Assembly: GCA_002747325.1 (NCBI GenBank)
Contig: PDOZ01000028.1
Span: forward strand, 1-64,000
Reading direction: 5' to 3'
Origin: Rhodobacterales bacterium
GTDB lineage: Bacteria; Pseudomonadota; Alphaproteobacteria; Rhodobacterales; Rhodobacteraceae
DNA: 64,000 bases
A model generated the notes under the pieces. That model saw only the letters and a program-made list of their open reading frames with translations. It was not told the DNA's origin and searched no databases. Of this stretch, positions 53,779 to 63,227 are shown one piece after another. The position numbers and the translations under genes are program-made. Position 1 is the first letter of the stretch, and each line of letters begins with the position of its first letter.

Positions 53779-54513
53779 ATGACGCAAAACCCCACCGCCG
53801 CCATGCTGGTCATTGGCGATGAAATCCTTTCCGGTCGCACCCGCGACGCCAATATGCACCACCTCGCCGGGCAACTGGCCCCGCTGGGGATTGACCTCAA
53901 GGAGGTGCGCGTGGTGGCCGATGATCACGACGCGATCGTGGCCGCCCTGCGCGCGCTTTCTGCGGGTTTCACCCATGTGTTCACCTCCGGCGGCATCGGC
54001 CCGACGCATGACGACATCACGGCAGACGCAGTTGCGGCAGCGTTCGAGCGCCCGATTGACGTGCGCGAAGATGCAAAGACGCTGTTGGTAAACTATTACG
54101 AGGCGCGCGGCGATGTGGCGACTCCCGCGCGGCTGCGCATGGCGCGCATCCCGGAAGGTGCGGCGCTGATCGACAACCCGGTTTCCATCGCACCGGGCTT
54201 CACCATTGGAAACGTGCATGTCTTAGCGGGGGTGCCGGCGGTGTTTCAGGCCATGCTGGTTTCCATTTTGCCAAAGCTGACCGGCGGGCGGCCGCTTCTC
54301 AGCCAAAGCCTGCGCATTGAGCGGCCCGAGAGCGAGATTGCAGGTGTGCTGGCGGAACTCGCTGCGGCCCATCCCGGCGTCGCCATCGGCTCTTACCCCT
54401 TCAACGACAAGGGAGTTTACGGCGCAAATATCGTGGTGCGCGGCCATGAAGGGGCGGAGGTTGACGCCGCCATCGTCGCCATTTCCACCGAATTCAGCGA
54501 GGCGATCCAATGA
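53779..54513 (+). CDS. CinA N-terminal / molybdopterin-binding domain protein
   Basis: A 244-residue protein consisting only of the MoCF-biosynthesis/CinA-N domain: AAMLVIGDEILSGRTRDAN at the start and FTSGGIGPTHDDITADAVA in the centre are diagnostic. The C-terminal deamidase domain of full CinA is missing, as is common in alphaproteobacteria. Likely a nucleotide- or cofactor-binding protein. I use the ATG at 53779 with GGAGCAAGAG ahead; the ATG at 53767 is an alternative. Overlaps the GNAT gene by 4 bp. Confidence 0.9.
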   Translation: MTQNPTAAMLVIGDEILSGRTRDANMHHLAGQLAPLGIDLKEVRVVADDHDAIVAALRALSAGFTHVFTSGGIGPTHDDITADAVAAAFERPIDVREDAKTLLVNYYEARGDVATPARLRMARIPEGAALIDNPVSIAPGFTIGNVHVLAGVPAVFQAMLVSILPKLTGGRPLLSQSLRIERPESEIAGVLAELAAAHPGVAIGSYPFNDKGVYGANIVVRGHEGAEVDAAIVAISTEFSEAIQ

Positions 54514-55247
54514 ACAAACCAGAAAACCTCCCTGCTCTGCGCGACATCCTGAGCGCTTCCGAGATCACCTGGCCCGCCGCGTCCCGCCGCCATATCGGCG
54601 CCTGGACCGTGCGGGAGGGGCAGGATGGCGGCAAGCGGGTTTCGGCCGCGACAAAGGACTGGCCCGTGACCGAAGCCGATCTTTTTGCCGCAGAAAACGC
54701 CATGCGCGCCCTGCACCAAACCCCGCTGTTTTGTGTGCGCGACGGGGAGGAGGCGCTTGACAAAATGCTGGAAGATCACGGCTACGGCGTGATCGACCCG
54801 GTGAATGTTTACGCGATGCCGGTGGCGGAACTGGCGGGCAACGTGCCGGATCCGGGCACCGTGTTTACCATGTGGCCGCCCATCGCGATCGTAAAAGAGT
54901 TTTTCGAGGAAGGCGGCATCGGATCGGGGCGTCAGGCGGTCATGGAGCGAGCGGATTGCGAAAAAGCTGCAATCTTTGTGCAAATTAGCGCCGAACCCGG
55001 CGGCGCGGCCTATATTGGCATTTCAAAGGGCATCGCCGTGATTCACGCGATTTTCGTGCCCGAACGCGTCCGGCGGCGCGGCGCGGCCACCCTGATCCTC
55101 AAAACCGCCGCCAACTGGGCACAAAAACACGGCGCGACAACCCTCGCCCTCATCGTGACGCAGGGTAATCACGCCGCCAACCCGCTCTATGCTTCCCTCG
55201 GTATGCGTCTTGTGGGCCACTATCATTACCGCATCAAGGAGGCATAA
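54510..55247 (+). CDS. GNAT family N-acetyltransferase
   Basis: A 245-residue protein. The C-terminal GNAT domain (about 130-245) shows IAVIHAIFVPERVRRRGAATLIL, the acetyl-CoA pyrophosphate loop, and LIVTQGNHAANPLYASLGM. The N-terminal 120 residues are a separate, less conserved part, WPAASRRHIGAWTVREGQDG and onward, also of GNAT type, so this may be a tandem arrangement. Substrate unknown. Middle of the cinA-GNAT-AhpD-OmpA operon. Confidence 0.87.
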   Translation: MNKPENLPALRDILSASEITWPAASRRHIGAWTVREGQDGGKRVSAATKDWPVTEADLFAAENAMRALHQTPLFCVRDGEEALDKMLEDHGYGVIDPVNVYAMPVAELAGNVPDPGTVFTMWPPIAIVKEFFEEGGIGSGRQAVMERADCEKAAIFVQISAEPGGAAYIGISKGIAVIHAIFVPERVRRRGAATLILKTAANWAQKHGATTLALIVTQGNHAANPLYASLGMRLVGHYHYRIKEA

Positions 55248-55814
55248 ATGACCGAAAAGATTACCGCGCTGGACCTGCCGATAGTCGATCCGCTGCCCGA
55301 GAACATTCAGGCCTATTTCGACCTGTGCGACGAAAAGCTGGGCCTCGTGCCCAACGTGCTGAAAGCCTACGCGTTCGACATGGAAAAGCTGAATGCTTTC
55401 AGCGCCTTTTATAACGACCTGATGCTGGGCGACAGCGGGTTAAGCAAGCTCGAACGCGAGATGATCGCGGTTGTGGTCTCGTCGACCAACCGCTGCTGGT
55501 ATTGTCAGGTCGCGCACGGCGCGGCGGTGCGCGAATTGTCCGGCGACCCGGCGCTTGGCGAAGCAATGGTGATGAATTTCCGCGCCGCGAACCTGTCTGA
55601 CCGGCACCATGCGATGCTGGAATTTGCCGAGAAGCTGACGCAAACCCCGAGCAAGGTTGATGCGCCGGATCGTGCCGCCCTGCGCGAAGCGGGCTTTTCG
55701 GATCGCGATATTTGGGATATTGCGTCCGTGGTTGGCTTTTTCAACATGACCAACCGCGTGGCACAGGCCACGGATATGCAACCCAATGACGCCTATCACG
55801 CGCAGGCAAGATGA
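55248..55814 (+). CDS. AhpD-like peroxidase-related protein
   Basis: A 188-residue carboxymuconolactone decarboxylase/AhpD superfamily protein. The redox motif is RCWYCQVAHGAAVRE (CxxC plus His), and IWDIASVVGFFNMTNRVAQATDM is the typical C-terminal helix of the peroxidase-related (uncharacterised) subgroup. Expected to act in peroxide or thiol redox chemistry. Its ATG follows the GNAT stop directly, and its stop overlaps the OmpA-family gene by 4 bp. Confidence 0.9.
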   Translation: MTEKITALDLPIVDPLPENIQAYFDLCDEKLGLVPNVLKAYAFDMEKLNAFSAFYNDLMLGDSGLSKLEREMIAVVVSSTNRCWYCQVAHGAAVRELSGDPALGEAMVMNFRAANLSDRHHAMLEFAEKLTQTPSKVDAPDRAALREAGFSDRDIWDIASVVGFFNMTNRVAQATDMQPNDAYHAQAR

Positions 55815-56740
55815 TCCGAACCCTTCCGCTCCTTTTCGCTCTGATCCCGGCCCCGCTCGCGGCGGCAACGCTGGAACTACCGGCGGGGGCGGAATTGCGC
55901 GCGGAGGTCGTGGACCCGGCGGGGCGCTATGCGCTGCCGCTGGCGCCGTGGGCTGCGGGAAGCGGGGTCAAAGCGCGCGAGACAACCGGGCAGATCAGCC
56001 GGCAAGCCTGGCGACTTGGCGGCACGGGGCTTTCGAGCTTTCAAATTCTGTCCGACCTGCGCGCGCAATTGGAGTCGGACGGTTTTTCCATCCTGTTTGA
56101 ATGCTCAACCCGCGAATGCGGCGGCTTTGATTTCCGTTATGGCACCGAGGTGCTGACGGAACCGGCGATGCACGTAAACCTTGGGGATTTTCATTTTCTA
56201 TCGGCGGAAAATGAGGCGAATAATCTGGTCAGCCTGCTGGTCAGCCGTTCCGCCTCCGCCGCCTTCGTGCAGGTGATACAGGTCGGCGACGCCGCACCGA
56301 TCACGCAGCCGGTCACGTCAACGCGGGCGGTTCCGGGCACGGCCCTGCCGACGGCGGAACTGTCCGAGATTGGTCCGGCAATGGAAAGCGTTGGGCGCTA
56401 TATCCTTGCCGATCTGGTGTTTGAAACCGGCTCGGCGGCGCTCGGCCCCGGCGATTTTACCTCGCTGACCGATCTCGCCGCTTATCTCAAAGCCGACACA
56501 TCGCGGCGCGTGGCGCTGGTTGGGCATACGGATGCGACCGGCTCGCTGTCCGGCAACGTATCGCTTTCGAAACGACGGGCGGAAAGCGTCATGGCGCGGT
56601 TGATTTCCGATTTCGGCGTCCCGGCCGCACAGCTTGAAGCAGACGGCATTGGCTACCTCGCCCCGATCGCAACCAACCAGACGGAAGAAGGGCGCGCGAC
56701 GAACCGTCGGGTTGAGGCTATTTTGGTTTCCACCCGTTAG
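55811..56740 (+). CDS. Exported OmpA-family protein
   Basis: A 309-residue protein with a signal peptide (1-19, cut after PLAAA), a variable N-terminal domain (20-170) and a C-terminal OmpA-like peptidoglycan-binding domain (about 195-309). The latter shows LVFETGSAALGP, RRVALVGHTDATGSLSGNVSLSKRRAESV and TEEGRATNRRVE. Anchors an outer-membrane or periplasmic element to the cell wall. Last gene of the four-gene operon; a nested palindrome follows the stop. Confidence 0.92.
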   Translation: MIRTLPLLFALIPAPLAAATLELPAGAELRAEVVDPAGRYALPLAPWAAGSGVKARETTGQISRQAWRLGGTGLSSFQILSDLRAQLESDGFSILFECSTRECGGFDFRYGTEVLTEPAMHVNLGDFHFLSAENEANNLVSLLVSRSASAAFVQVIQVGDAAPITQPVTSTRAVPGTALPTAELSEIGPAMESVGRYILADLVFETGSAALGPGDFTSLTDLAAYLKADTSRRVALVGHTDATGSLSGNVSLSKRRAESVMARLISDFGVPAAQLEADGIGYLAPIATNQTEEGRATNRRVEAILVSTR

Positions 56741-56850
56741 AGCAGAAATCGATAAATCTGAATCAAAATTCCCTGCCTCTCAATCAGCATCTTGCTGATT
56801 TCAAACGTGAATTTTGATGCCGATATTACAAATTAAATCGATTTCGCTGT
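56741..56850. repeat. Nested imperfect palindrome (~100 bp), possible REP or MITE-like element
   Basis: Three concentric perfect arms are present: GAAATCGAT (56745-56753) with ATCGATTTC (56837-56845), ATCAAAATT (56762-56770) with AATTTTGAT (56810-56818), and AATCAGCA (56782-56789) with TGCTGATT (56793-56800) around TCT. It is A/T-rich, unlike its surroundings, and starts right after the OmpA-family stop. The size and layout resemble a palindromic intergenic repeat; whether it recurs elsewhere cannot be seen in this window. Confidence 0.6.
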
Positions 56851-56878
56851 AAAAAAACGCCCCGCACGAAGCGGGGCG
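56851..56878 (-). terminator. Rho-independent terminator of the LysR gene
   Basis: On the minus strand CGCCCCGC and GCGGGGCG pair around TTCGT and are followed by seven T residues. It starts 33 bp after the LysR stop. Confidence 0.92.
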
Positions 56879-56910
56879 AAAGTGCGTGCGTTCCCAAGTC
56901 GCAAGCGGTA

Positions 56911-57816
56911 TTACCAGATTTCCGGGCCTTTATCGGCGAAAGAATGCACCAGAAAATCAATGAAAGCGCGGACCTTTGGCTGCGTGAAGCGACCGGGCGG
57001 ATAGACCGCATAAATGCCCTGTTCATCCGCCGGTAGCCCCGGAATGGCCTCTTCAATCAGCCCCTTCTGCATGGCGTCGGCGTATAGGAAGCTCGGCAGA
57101 TAGGCGATGCCAAGACCCGCGATGGCGGCGTTAAGCAGGGATTGCCCGTCATTGACCGATAGCCAGCCCGCCGTGCGCACCTGACGCACCTCGCCCGATG
57201 GCGCGGGCACTTTCCACACATTGCCCGAACTTTGGCTCGAATAATGCAGCAACTTATGGTCGTTCAGGTCGTCGATCCGCTCCGGATGGCCGTATTTTGC
57301 AAAATATTCCGGCGAGCCGACCATACGGCGATTGGTTGTCGCAAATTTACGGGCGCGCAAAGAGCTGTCTTCCAACTCGCCCACGCGAATCGCCATATCA
57401 AAACCTTCGGAAATCAATTCAACATAACGGTTGTTCAGGACCATATTCACCGTCACATCCGGAAAATCCCCAAGGAATTCGCCCAGAACCGGCGAAAGGT
57501 GGTTCACACCAAAATCGGTTGCAACCGAGAGGCGCAAGACACCGGACGGGGCAGATTGCATCGACGTGACCAACGCGTCCGCTTCCCCGGCATCGTTCAG
57601 CACCCGGCGGGCGCGATCATAATAAGCGAGGCCAATTTCCGTTGGGGAAACCCGGCGCGTCGTGCGGTTGAGAAGCCGCGCGCCCAACCGTGCTTCCAGC
57701 GAGGAAACATGCTTGGAAACGGCGGATTTGGAAATCCCCATCTTCTTCGCAGCGTCAGTAAAGCCGCCCTGATCCACCACAGTGGCGAATGCTTCCATTT
57801 CAGTCAGTCGGTCCAT
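56911..57816 (-). CDS. LysR family transcriptional regulator
   Basis: A 301-residue LTTR. The winged HTH (1-60) shows MEAFATVVDQGGFTDAAKKM, ISKSAVSKHVSSLEARLGA and LLNRTTRRVSPTEIG, typical of the CrgA/DsdC-like (AaeR) branch. The effector domain covers about 90-295. ATG at 57816 (MDRLTEMEAF) is chosen; the upstream 18 codons are rejected. No divergently transcribed target lies directly upstream, since the neighbouring gene runs the same way. Confidence 0.94.
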   Translation of the reverse strand: MDRLTEMEAFATVVDQGGFTDAAKKMGISKSAVSKHVSSLEARLGARLLNRTTRRVSPTEIGLAYYDRARRVLNDAGEADALVTSMQSAPSGVLRLSVATDFGVNHLSPVLGEFLGDFPDVTVNMVLNNRYVELISEGFDMAIRVGELEDSSLRARKFATTNRRMVGSPEYFAKYGHPERIDDLNDHKLLHYSSQSSGNVWKVPAPSGEVRQVRTAGWLSVNDGQSLLNAAIAGLGIAYLPSFLYADAMQKGLIEEAIPGLPADEQGIYAVYPPGRFTQPKVRAFIDFLVHSFADKGPEIW

Positions 57817-57942
57817 TTTTGTTCTTTCGTCCTTGCCGAATACAAACTGTTTCGCAGTCAAATTGGGCAAGAAAGTGGAACGAACCTGACAAAAGCGCGA
57901 TTATTGGAGGAATTGTTCGTGACTTAGAAACGCTTTCTTAAC

Positions 57943-58305
57943 TCACGCGGTCTCAACACAATGCCGCCGGAACGCTTTTTTCAGCATATCCAGTTCGGCG
58001 CGCAAAAGATCCAGTTCGGCGCGGAAGTCCTCTGACAGCGGCTGACCCGCAAGGATAGCGAAGCTGGCGAGCTTGTCGCCCGTTTCACGGTCGGTGATGA
58101 CATAGGTCTGCACCCCGTCCGCAATGGTTTCCGGCGGGATTGCCACGCGCAAAAGAAAATCCTTTGGTGCGTCCGGCTGTTCGATCACCCGCACATCTTC
58201 CAACGGTTTCGCGAGGTGATGCACCGCGATGTCAGGCATGGTATCGCACCCGGTCAACACCCCCTCCCAGAAGCCAGCGTGAATTCGCGTTGGGGTCAAA
58301 TGCAT
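57943..58305 (-). CDS. Hypothetical protein
   Basis: A 120-residue protein, MHLTPTRIHAGFWEGVLTG, without a known domain. The middle is beta-rich (VAIPPETIADGVQTYVITDRETGD), and the last 30 residues form a Leu/Arg-rich helix (ELDLLRAELDMLKKAFRRH) that could oligomerise. GAGGAG sits 6 nt before the ATG at 58305; the longer track start is not used. 10 bp after the DUF6478 gene, so probably one operon. Confidence 0.75.
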   Translation of the reverse strand: MHLTPTRIHAGFWEGVLTGCDTMPDIAVHHLAKPLEDVRVIEQPDAPKDFLLRVAIPPETIADGVQTYVITDRETGDKLASFAILAGQPLSEDFRAELDLLRAELDMLKKAFRRHCVETA

Positions 58306-58315
58306 GGCCATCTCC

Positions 58316-59089
58316 TCACATTTCGGCGCGCGGGCGGCGGCTGAAGGTAACATCGCGCAGGAATACCTGATTCATCTCCGCCCCCTCGAAAATCAGGTCC
58401 ACCCAGGCACCATCGACCCGTTTTTCGTTCAACTCGGTATAGGCCAAATCAAATTCCACCACGGATTTTCCATTCGAAAGCGGCAATTCACGTACCAACT
58501 GCACCGAATTGGGCCCGTGGCGCACATTGAGGCGGGCAAAAAGCTCCATCGGTTGCTCGGTCTCGACCAGCGCTTCCATCCGCACGATATGGCGCCGGGT
58601 CAGCCCCTCAACCGCCTCTTTTGGCAAATTGATCACCAGTGACATGAAGGAACCGTCGAAACGGAACACGTCCACTTGCAGACCAAACGGCGCGATGTCT
58701 TCTTCCCGGCGGTTGCGCACCTGTCGCACGGTGAGTTCCGAGGTTTTGCAATCGTGGAACAGGGTCACTTCCGAGCCGATGGTCGATTTGGTCTCCGCCG
58801 CTGCGATTCCCGGCGGAAAGATCGGCCCGCGCCACACTTCCGGTCGCCACGCCCAGTCGCTATTCAACGGTTTCTGCACCGCCTTCGATCCATCCACCGG
58901 CAGCGCCAACCGCCCCTCGGCGTGAAACAGCACCCGGTCCATCAACTCCTTCATCGCCAGCGCCCGCGCCCGCACCTTGCGCAGCGACGCCAGCCGCATA
59001 TTCGGCGCCGCATCGGCAATCGCCGTCCAGCGCGACAAAGCGCGACGATGCAACCAGCGTTGAATAAAAGAGTTCTGACTTTCCGACAT
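58316..59089 (-). CDS. DUF6478 family protein
   Basis: A 257-residue protein of the DUF6478 type as I recognise it, specific to Rhodobacteraceae. N-terminal basic helices (RWLHRRALSRWTAIADAAPNMRLASLRK) precede a beta-sandwich-like region with GSEVTLFHDCKTSELTVRQVRNRR and FRFDGSFMSLVINLPKEAV. Function unknown; no signal peptide. Followed at 10 bp by the small hypothetical gene. Confidence 0.75.
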   Translation of the reverse strand: MSESQNSFIQRWLHRRALSRWTAIADAAPNMRLASLRKVRARALAMKELMDRVLFHAEGRLALPVDGSKAVQKPLNSDWAWRPEVWRGPIFPPGIAAAETKSTIGSEVTLFHDCKTSELTVRQVRNRREEDIAPFGLQVDVFRFDGSFMSLVINLPKEAVEGLTRRHIVRMEALVETEQPMELFARLNVRHGPNSVQLVRELPLSNGKSVVEFDLAYTELNEKRVDGAWVDLIFEGAEMNQVFLRDVTFSRRPRAEM

Positions 59090-59144
59090 GGAGGGGAATC
59101 ACACCTGCTCTGACCACACCCATTCTTAAAACAAAATTGTTAAT

Positions 59145-59837
59145 TTAGGGCAAACGATTGAACCAATCGGCCAAAGGATTTGCCGAATTGGCTTCGCCCG
59201 GTGCCGGATTGGCACGGCGCAGGCGGGTCATCAGGTCTTCGAGCAAAGCACGCGCCGCGTCCGAGCCGCCTTCTTGCCCGCGATAGGTTGAAGCGGTCGC
59301 GCTGACCAGCCGTCCGCCCGCGGCAAAAATCGCGCGCCAGTAGGTGTCAGAAAGCTTGCCCTTGCCGCCGCCATCATTGGCCAGAACCAAAACGTGATTC
59401 TCGCCCCGGCTCAAATCCAGAATGGTCGCCGCACCCGCCCCTTTGCGCGCCACCATCTCCCGCCCGGTCTCGGTCGACAAAAAGGCGGTCATCTGGTCCA
59501 GCGCACCGGCATCCAGCGCCAGCTCCACCGCCGTGACCGAAACCGTCAGCAGCGCCGCCATTTTGGGCTTGGCGTCTTTCGGATTGCCGGAAATAGCGGA
59601 GCAGGACCCCAGAACCGCAAACGCCTCACCGCCGCGTTCACGCACCGACCCGGTATCGACACAAAAGCCGCGCGGCCCTTCGACGTTGAAACTGCCCAAC
59701 AACACCGCCTTTTGGGGCGCTTTGCCCGCAGGCGCCTCCCCCCGGCCGGAAAGCTGCGGGAAGCCCTCCCCAAAACACCCCGACAGCGCGGCAACCAGCC
59801 CGAGCAGAACCAGCGATCTGAACATTCCCCTTTTCAA
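59145..59837 (-). CDS. Hypothetical lipoprotein
   Basis: A 230-residue protein with a lipoprotein signal: LVLLGLVAALSGC gives Cys at about residue 21. I use a TTG start at 59837, because GGGGGAGAAGACA precedes it at good distance, while the ATG at 59825 has its purine run too close. The mature part contains AVLGSCSAISGNP and long helical stretches; I do not know the family. Divergent from the CPBP gene. Confidence 0.75.
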   Translation of the reverse strand: MKRGMFRSLVLLGLVAALSGCFGEGFPQLSGRGEAPAGKAPQKAVLLGSFNVEGPRGFCVDTGSVRERGGEAFAVLGSCSAISGNPKDAKPKMAALLTVSVTAVELALDAGALDQMTAFLSTETGREMVARKGAGAATILDLSRGENHVLVLANDGGGKGKLSDTYWRAIFAAGGRLVSATASTYRGQEGGSDAARALLEDLMTRLRRANPAPGEANSANPLADWFNRLP

Positions 59838-59917
59838 TGTCTTCTCCCCCGTTACACTGCGCTTGTTACGAAAGCGAACGGATCGGTCAAGTCTTGGTCA
59901 AGTCGGAGGGACGCGAA

Positions 59918-60823
59918 ATGTTTTGGGAAGTTGCAGAGACGCGCCGGGAAATCTGGCGATTGCTTCTGGCGGTGGTTTTGATCGTAGTCACCTGGGGCGG
60001 CACCATGTTCGTCCTGGCTAAGGCGATTCAGGCGATCCGCATGTTGTTCGGCGCAACTACACTCCCCAAAGTGCTGGATTTCAGCAGCAGCCCCGGCCCC
60101 GTGGTCATACTATTGCTAACCTATGCCGGGCTGACGCTCGGCATTGCCCTCGCAGTCTGGTTCCTCTACCGCCGCCGTTTCCGCACCCTGTTCGGCGCAA
60201 GCGAACGCATCCGCTGGGACCATTTCGGGCTTGGCGTCCTCGCCATTCTCGCAATAACCCTCGCTATGTTATTGCTGACATTCCTGGCGCCGCTTTTCCT
60301 GCCCGCCGACATTCTGCCGGAAATCCGCAGGAACCTTGATCTGTCGCAATGGCTGACCTACCTGCTGCCGGGTCTTGTCGCCGTGGCCATCCAAACCTCT
60401 GCCGAAGAATTTGCTTTCCGCGGGCTTTTGCTGCAACAACTGCGCGCCCGGTCTGCCAATCCGCTGATCTGGGCCGTGCTGCCCTCCTGCGTTTTCGGCC
60501 TCATCCATTTCGATCCGTCTGCCTTCGGCGAGACCGCCGCCGTGCTATATGTTCTATACACCACGCTGGCCGGCATCTTCCTCAGCATCATCACCCTGCG
60601 CACCGGCAATCTCGGCGCTGCCCTCGGCCTGCACTTCGCCAACAACGCGCTCTTTGTGCTGTTTGTCAGCTTGCATACCTACCTCAGCGGCGCCTCGCTC
60701 TATGTTATCGCCCCAAACATGGTTGCAAGTTACTTTAACTTTTCCCTGTTCATTACCTATGCCCTGATCGCTTACACCCTCATCCTGTGCGCGGCATTTT
60801 TCCTTTGGTGGCGGAGAGCCTGA
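59918..60823 (+). CDS. CPBP family intramembrane glutamic endopeptidase
   Basis: A 301-residue membrane protein with about eight helices. The Abi/CPBP catalytic motifs are TSAEEFAFRGLLL (EExxxR) and the later FGLIHFDPS (HxxD-like) and GLHFANNALF. These proteases cleave inside membranes; some modify prenylated or immunity proteins. The ATG at 59918 follows CGGAGGGACGCGAA; the 27-codon extension is rejected. Substrate unknown. Confidence 0.9.
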   Translation: MFWEVAETRREIWRLLLAVVLIVVTWGGTMFVLAKAIQAIRMLFGATTLPKVLDFSSSPGPVVILLLTYAGLTLGIALAVWFLYRRRFRTLFGASERIRWDHFGLGVLAILAITLAMLLLTFLAPLFLPADILPEIRRNLDLSQWLTYLLPGLVAVAIQTSAEEFAFRGLLLQQLRARSANPLIWAVLPSCVFGLIHFDPSAFGETAAVLYVLYTTLAGIFLSIITLRTGNLGAALGLHFANNALFVLFVSLHTYLSGASLYVIAPNMVASYFNFSLFITYALIAYTLILCAAFFLWWRRA

Positions 60824-60873
60824 TTGCAAATTCCCTCGCGGCACCCTAACTATGCCCAAAAGCTGGAGGCGAC

Positions 60874-61827
60874 ATGAACTGGATCACAAACTATGTGCGG
60901 CCGCGAATCAATTCGTTGTTTTCGCGTCGCGAGGTTCCGGAAAACCTGTGGATCAAATGCACGGAATGCGGCCAGATGCTGTTTCACCGCGAGTTGGCGG
61001 AGAACCTGAACGTCTGCACCTCCTGCGATCATCACATGGCCATGTCGCCGCGCGAGCGTTTCACTGCGCTGTTTGATGGCGGGATTTTCACGGAGATCGA
61101 GGTGGAAAAACCCATCGAAGACCCGCTGAAATTCCGCGATCAGAAGCGCTATCCCGAACGGATGAAAGCGGCGCAGAAAAAGACCGGAGAGGCGGAAGCC
61201 ATGCTGGTGGCGGAAGGGGAAATCGGACGCACCCCGATCGTCGCCGCCGCGCAGGACTTTTCCTTCATGGGCGGGTCGATGTCGATGTATGTCGGCAACG
61301 CGATCCTCGCCGCCGCTGAACGCGCCGTGGCAACCAAACGCCCGCTGGTGCTGTTCTCCGCCGCGGGCGGGGCGCGGATGCAGGAGGGCATTCTGGGCCT
61401 GATGCAAATGCCGCGCACCACGATTGCCGTCGACATGCTGAAAGAAGCGGGCCTGCCCTATATTGTGGTCCTGACGCATCCGACCACCGGCGGCGTCACC
61501 GCCTCTTACGCCATGCTGGGGGATGTGCATATCGCCGAACCGAACGCGCTGATCGGCTTTGCGGGCGCGCGCGTTATCGAACAAACCATCCGCGAGAAGC
61601 TGCCGGAAGGGTTCCAGCGAGCCGAATATTTGCTCGACCACGGCATGTTGGACCGGGTGACGCATCGCAAGGACATCAAGGATGAGCTGGTAACCATCCT
61701 GCGCATGTTGATGGGGCTGGACCCGGCGGTGCGCGGTGATCTGCCTGCGCCGGAGGAAAAGGCCGCGCCGGAAGAGGCGGCGCCCGAAGAGGCCAAAGCC
61801 CCGGAAGAAAAGGCTCCCGAAGCGTGA
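60874..61827 (+). CDS. accD: Acetyl-CoA carboxylase carboxyltransferase subunit beta
   Basis: A 317-residue AccD. The N-terminal zinc ribbon is CTECGQ...CTSC (about 29-51), then the carboxyltransferase domain with [29 protein letters not shown] and [17 protein letters not shown], followed by [12 protein letters not shown]. With AccA it moves CO2 from biotin to acetyl-CoA. The last 30 residues form a Pro/Glu/Ala/Lys low-complexity tail. Overlaps folC by 4 bp. Confidence 0.96.
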   Translation: MNWITNYVRPRINSLFSRREVPENLWIKCTECGQMLFHRELAENLNVCTSCDHHMAMSPRERFTALFDGGIFTEIEVEKPIEDPLKFRDQKRYPERMKAAQKKTGEAEAMLVAEGEIGRTPIVAAAQDFSFMGGSMSMYVGNAILAAAERAVATKRPLVLFSAAGGARMQEGILGLMQMPRTTIAVDMLKEAGLPYIVVLTHPTTGGVTASYAMLGDVHIAEPNALIGFAGARVIEQTIREKLPEGFQRAEYLLDHGMLDRVTHRKDIKDELVTILRMLMGLDPAVRGDLPAPEEKAAPEEAAPEEAKAPEEKAPEA

Positions 61828-63089
61828 GCAGCGGCTCGGACGCCATCCTTGAGCGGATGATGCGGCTGCACCCGAAGATCATCGACCTGACGCTGGACCG
61901 GGTTTGGCGCCTGTTGGAGGCGCTGGACCACCCGGAGCGCAAATTGCCGCCGGTCGTGCATATCGCCGGCACCAACGGCAAAGGGTCAACGCTGGCCATG
62001 ATCCGCGCCGGGCTGGAAGGGGCGGGCCAGCGCGCCCATGCCTATACCTCGCCGCATCTGGCCCGCTTTCACGAACGCATCCGCATCGCGGGCGAGTTGA
62101 TCAGCGAACCCGCGCTGGAGGCGCTACTGGCGCGCTGTGAGGCGGCCAATGGCGGTGCACCGATCACCTATTTCGAGATTACCACGGTCGCCGGGTTGCT
62201 CGCCTTCGCCGAGGCGGAAGCGGATTACACCCTGCTGGAAGTCGGCCTTGGCGGGCGGCTGGATGCCACCAATGTCGTCGATCCGGCGCTTACCATCATC
62301 ACCCCGATCTCCATCGACCACACGCAGTTTCTCGGCAACACGCTGGCGGAAATCGCGGGCGAAAAGGCGGGGATTATCAAACGCGGGGTGCCGGTGATTG
62401 TCGGGCCGCAGCCAGATGAGGCGCTGGAGGTGATCGAAGCCCGCGCCGCCCGGCTCGGCGCCCCGGTCTTCGCGCATGGCCAGCATTGGCATGTTTTCGA
62501 GGAGCGCGGACGGTTGATCTATCAGGACGAAACCGGCCTGCTCGACCTGCCGCTCCCCGCCCTGACCGGCCCACATCAGATCCAGAACGCCGGCGCCGCC
62601 ATCGCCGCGCTGCGCCAGCTTGGGTTCGGCGAAAGCGCCTGCGAAGCAGCGATGCGCGATGTGCGCTGGCCCGCGCGGATGCAACGGCTCAGCGCCGGGC
62701 CACTGATCGAGCGCGCCGCGCCTGCCGAGCTTTGGCTCGATGGGGGGCATAACCCGGCAGCGGGAAAGATGCTGGCGCAGGTGCTGCGCGACCTGCCCCC
62801 GCGCCCGACGCATCTGATCTGTGGTATGCTCAACACCAAGGACGTGACCGGCTATCTGCGCCCGCTGGCGGAGGTTGCGGACAGCTTAACCGCAGTAGAA
62901 ATCCCCGGCGAAACCGCGACGCTCAGCGCTGAAGACACGGCCCGCGCCGCACGCGAAGCCGGGTTTGCGCGCGTATCGGAAGCGCCGGACGTGGCGCGCG
63001 CCATCGAAGCGCTGGAACGCGAAAACACCCGCATCCTGATTTGCGGCTCGCTCTACCTTGCCGGGAATGTGCTGCGGGAAAATCGCTGA
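61824..63089 (+). CDS. folC: Bifunctional folylpolyglutamate synthase/dihydrofolate synthase
   Basis: A 421-residue Mur-ligase-type enzyme starting from GTG (61824), inside the last codons of accD. The N-terminal P-loop is [20 protein letters not shown], followed by [18 protein letters not shown] and [17 protein letters not shown]-type sequence; the C-terminal domain has [14 protein letters not shown]. It adds glutamate to dihydropteroate and folates. accD-folC is a conserved pair in this group. Confidence 0.96.
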   Translation: MSSGSDAILERMMRLHPKIIDLTLDRVWRLLEALDHPERKLPPVVHIAGTNGKGSTLAMIRAGLEGAGQRAHAYTSPHLARFHERIRIAGELISEPALEALLARCEAANGGAPITYFEITTVAGLLAFAEAEADYTLLEVGLGGRLDATNVVDPALTIITPISIDHTQFLGNTLAEIAGEKAGIIKRGVPVIVGPQPDEALEVIEARAARLGAPVFAHGQHWHVFEERGRLIYQDETGLLDLPLPALTGPHQIQNAGAAIAALRQLGFGESACEAAMRDVRWPARMQRLSAGPLIERAAPAELWLDGGHNPAAGKMLAQVLRDLPPRPTHLICGMLNTKDVTGYLRPLAEVADSLTAVEIPGETATLSAEDTARAAREAGFARVSEAPDVARAIEALERENTRILICGSLYLAGNVLRENR

Positions 63090-63175
63090 TTTCCGCCATT
63101 TTTCGCTCATGCCGTCAGAAAAAATTTTCCCGGCGAATCCGCGAAAATGCCCAAAATCCCCGCAACCCTTTGATG

Positions 63176-63205
63176 CGACTCAGTTTTATCCGACAAACCG
63201 AGTCG
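63176..63205 (+). other. Imperfect hairpin downstream of folC
   Basis: CGACTC-A-GTTT (63176-63186) pairs with AAAC-C-GAGTCG (63195-63205): ten base pairs with one A/C mismatch around an 8-nt loop. It begins 86 bp after the folC stop. There is no T-run, so it is not a textbook terminator; it may shape the folC mRNA 3' end. Confidence 0.4.
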
Positions 63206-63227
63206 TTTCACCTGTCAACCCATAATA

